The position numbers and the translations under genes are program-made. Positions 62,825-64,000 of a stretch of 64,000 nucleotides of DNA are shown here, one piece after another. This stretch comes from Actinomycetes bacterium (GTDB lineage: Bacteria; Planctomycetota; Phycisphaerae; JAACET01): the NCBI GenBank assembly GCA_030614915.1, contig JAUXAG010000002.1, positions 124,001 through 188,000 of the forward strand, read 5' to 3'. The notes under the pieces were generated by a model. The model was not told the DNA's origin. It ran no database searches and worked only from the letters and a program-made list of their open reading frames with translations. How positions within the stretch are numbered: the stretch's first letter is position 1; every line of letters starts with the position of its first letter.

Positions 62825-64000
62825 ATGGACGAGATGAACAAACTCAACGGCATGATCGTGGCCATGGCCAAGCATATCGTGAATATGACCACAGCGGCAG
62901 GGTCTGGGCATCCGTCGTCGGCCTTGAGCCTAGTGCATATCGTGGCGGCTCTGATGGGCAAGCAGATGCGCTGGGACCCGAAGGACCCCTGGAATCCGGT
63001 GGCGGATCGGCTGGTGCTTAGCGAGGGGCATTCGGTGCCGGTGGTGTATGCAGCTATGGCGGAGTTGGGGGCAGTAGTAGGCAAAAAGAAGGAGTCGGCG
63101 GAGGTGGTGACGGCCCAGTCGCTGCTGGAGCTGAGGGAAATCGGCTCACCGTTGGACGGGCACCCGAATCCGCGGGTGGGAGTGGCGTTTTTCGACTCGG
63201 CAACGGGCTCTCTGGGGCAGGGGCTTTCGACGGGGGCAGGATTGGGCTTGGCAGCCAGGCTGGACAAGAGCCCGCGAAGGGTATTTGTGCTGGTCGGCGA
63301 CGGAGAGAGCAGGGAAGGGCAAGTATGGGAGGCGTGCGATTTTGTCATCGATCATAAACTGAACAACGTAACGGTGATTTTCAACTGCAATGGGCAGGGG
63401 CAGAGCGACTATGTGTCGGTCCAGCAGAATGCTGCGAGCCTGGCGAAGAAGCTGCGGGCCTTCGGTTTCAAGGTGCTGAGGATTAAAGGACACGATCTGG
63501 AGTCAATACTTTCGGCGCTGGAAGAGGCGGCAGTTTCAGAGGTGCCGGTAGCGATTGTGGCCAAGACGGTCAAGGGCTGGGGGGTAAGGGAACTGAAAAA
63601 GCATACTTATCACGGCAAGCCTTTGACGCAGAAGCAATTGGGCAAGGCTTTGAAGAATATTGAGCGGGAGGCCCAGAAGCTGGGGGTCAGTGGGGAAGCG
63701 GCTGAGCAGATGGTACCGCCGATGCCAGCAGGCGGGGGGATTGGGGAGGGATCGCGGGGCAGCGGCAGGCGGCTGGGCGACCCGGATTTTGGGGCATTGC
63801 TGGCGGGAGATAAGTACCTGTCTAAATTTGAAAATGGGCTGATGAGCACTCGGCGGGCATACGGGCTGGCCCTTCGGGAGCTGGGGAAGATGGACGAGCG
63901 GATCGTGGCTTTGGACGGAGACGTGAAGAACTCGACGTTTACGGAGTATTTCGCGAAGGAATTTCCTGAACGTTATTTTGAGGCCCGGATTGCCGAGCAG
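62825..64000 (+). CDS. tkt: Transketolase, N-terminal two thirds
   Basis: A thiamine diphosphate enzyme of the pentose phosphate pathway. The 392 codons seen run off the window. GSGHPSSALSLVHI, LSEGHSVPVVYA, the cofactor motif GDGESREGQVWE and the pyrimidine-domain start with LDGDVKNST and ARIAEQ identify it. ATG at 62825 is preceded by AAGGAAGG. A Gly/Arg/Pro-rich linker (GGGIGEGSRGSGRR, near residue 305) joins the two domains. Both halves are fused, unlike in some anaerobes with split transketolase. Confidence 0.92.
   Translation, partial: MDEMNKLNGMIVAMAKHIVNMTTAAGSGHPSSALSLVHIVAALMGKQMRWDPKDPWNPVADRLVLSEGHSVPVVYAAMAELGAVVGKKKESAEVVTAQSLLELREIGSPLDGHPNPRVGVAFFDSATGSLGQGLSTGAGLGLAARLDKSPRRVFVLVGDGESREGQVWEACDFVIDHKLNNVTVIFNCNGQGQSDYVSVQQNAASLAKKLRAFGFKVLRIKGHDLESILSALEEAAVSEVPVAIVAKTVKGWGVRELKKHTYHGKPLTQKQLGKALKNIEREAQKLGVSGEAAEQMVPPMPAGGGIGEGSRGSGRRLGDPDFGALLAGDKYLSKFENGLMSTRRAYGLALRELGKMDERIVALDGDVKNSTFTEYFAKEFPERYFEARIAEQ

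Overview
The window looks like a chromosomal segment of a planctomycete, most likely class Phycisphaerae. This is an inference from gene content: a protein with a PEP-CTERM tail, a large pseudopilin cluster with unusual members, a DacZ-type diadenylate cyclase, and gene orders rpmF-plsX-fab and rpmE-prfA. Several genes fit an anaerobic or microaerobic life: a Re-citrate-synthase-like protein, a 4Fe-4S aldo/keto reductase, and PyrK with a class 1B dihydroorotate dehydrogenase. No phage and no complete insertion sequence was seen. Most of the window is core genome, with one accessory spot around a tRNA-Gly gene.

Layout. 0.1-5.7 kb: rpmF and a fatty-acid cluster (plsX, fabH, fabD, fabG, acpP, fabF). 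6-19.2 kb: a type IV pilus / type II secretion-like cluster on the + strand with two PilB/GspE ATPases carrying MshEN-like N-termini, one PilT, one PilC/GspF and seven pseudopilin-type proteins, the last a 920-residue GspK-like protein with a lamin-tail-like insert. Low-complexity repeats lie at nearly every junction of the pseudopilin genes and even encode prepilin leaders. 19.3-25.3 kb (- strand): a complete oligopeptide ABC transporter. 25.4-37.7 kb: aldo/keto reductase, dprA, folC, a giant AsmA-like protein with three 117-residue tandem repeats, mnmA, prfA, rpmE and a polyprenyl diphosphate synthase.

37.7-41.0 kb is the accessory spot. A complete tRNA-Gly(UCC) and its promoter are followed 1667 bp away by a second copy of the promoter and only the 5' half of the tRNA. 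A PEP-CTERM gene lies between the copies. An XRE regulator-Fic gene pair (mobile mystery protein A/B type) splits the second copy. The XRE protein carries the Fic-inhibitory motif TSALEG, so the pair reads as a class I Fic toxin-antitoxin module.

41.1-64 kb returns to core functions: an orphan sensor kinase with a thioredoxin-like protein, alaS, eno with an FtsB/DivIC-like partner, a Na/Ca exchanger, a FlgM-like protein, pyrK-pyrD-proC, a lipoate ligase-like protein, a seven-residue-repeat protein behind a long leader, a glycosyltransferase, a PilZ protein, a diadenylate cyclase, parB with a perfect parS site but no parA, a Re-citrate-synthase-like protein, alanine racemase, and the first two thirds of a transketolase cut by the window end. 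Cyclic-di-GMP (MshEN, PilZ) and cyclic-di-AMP (DacZ-like) signalling are both represented.
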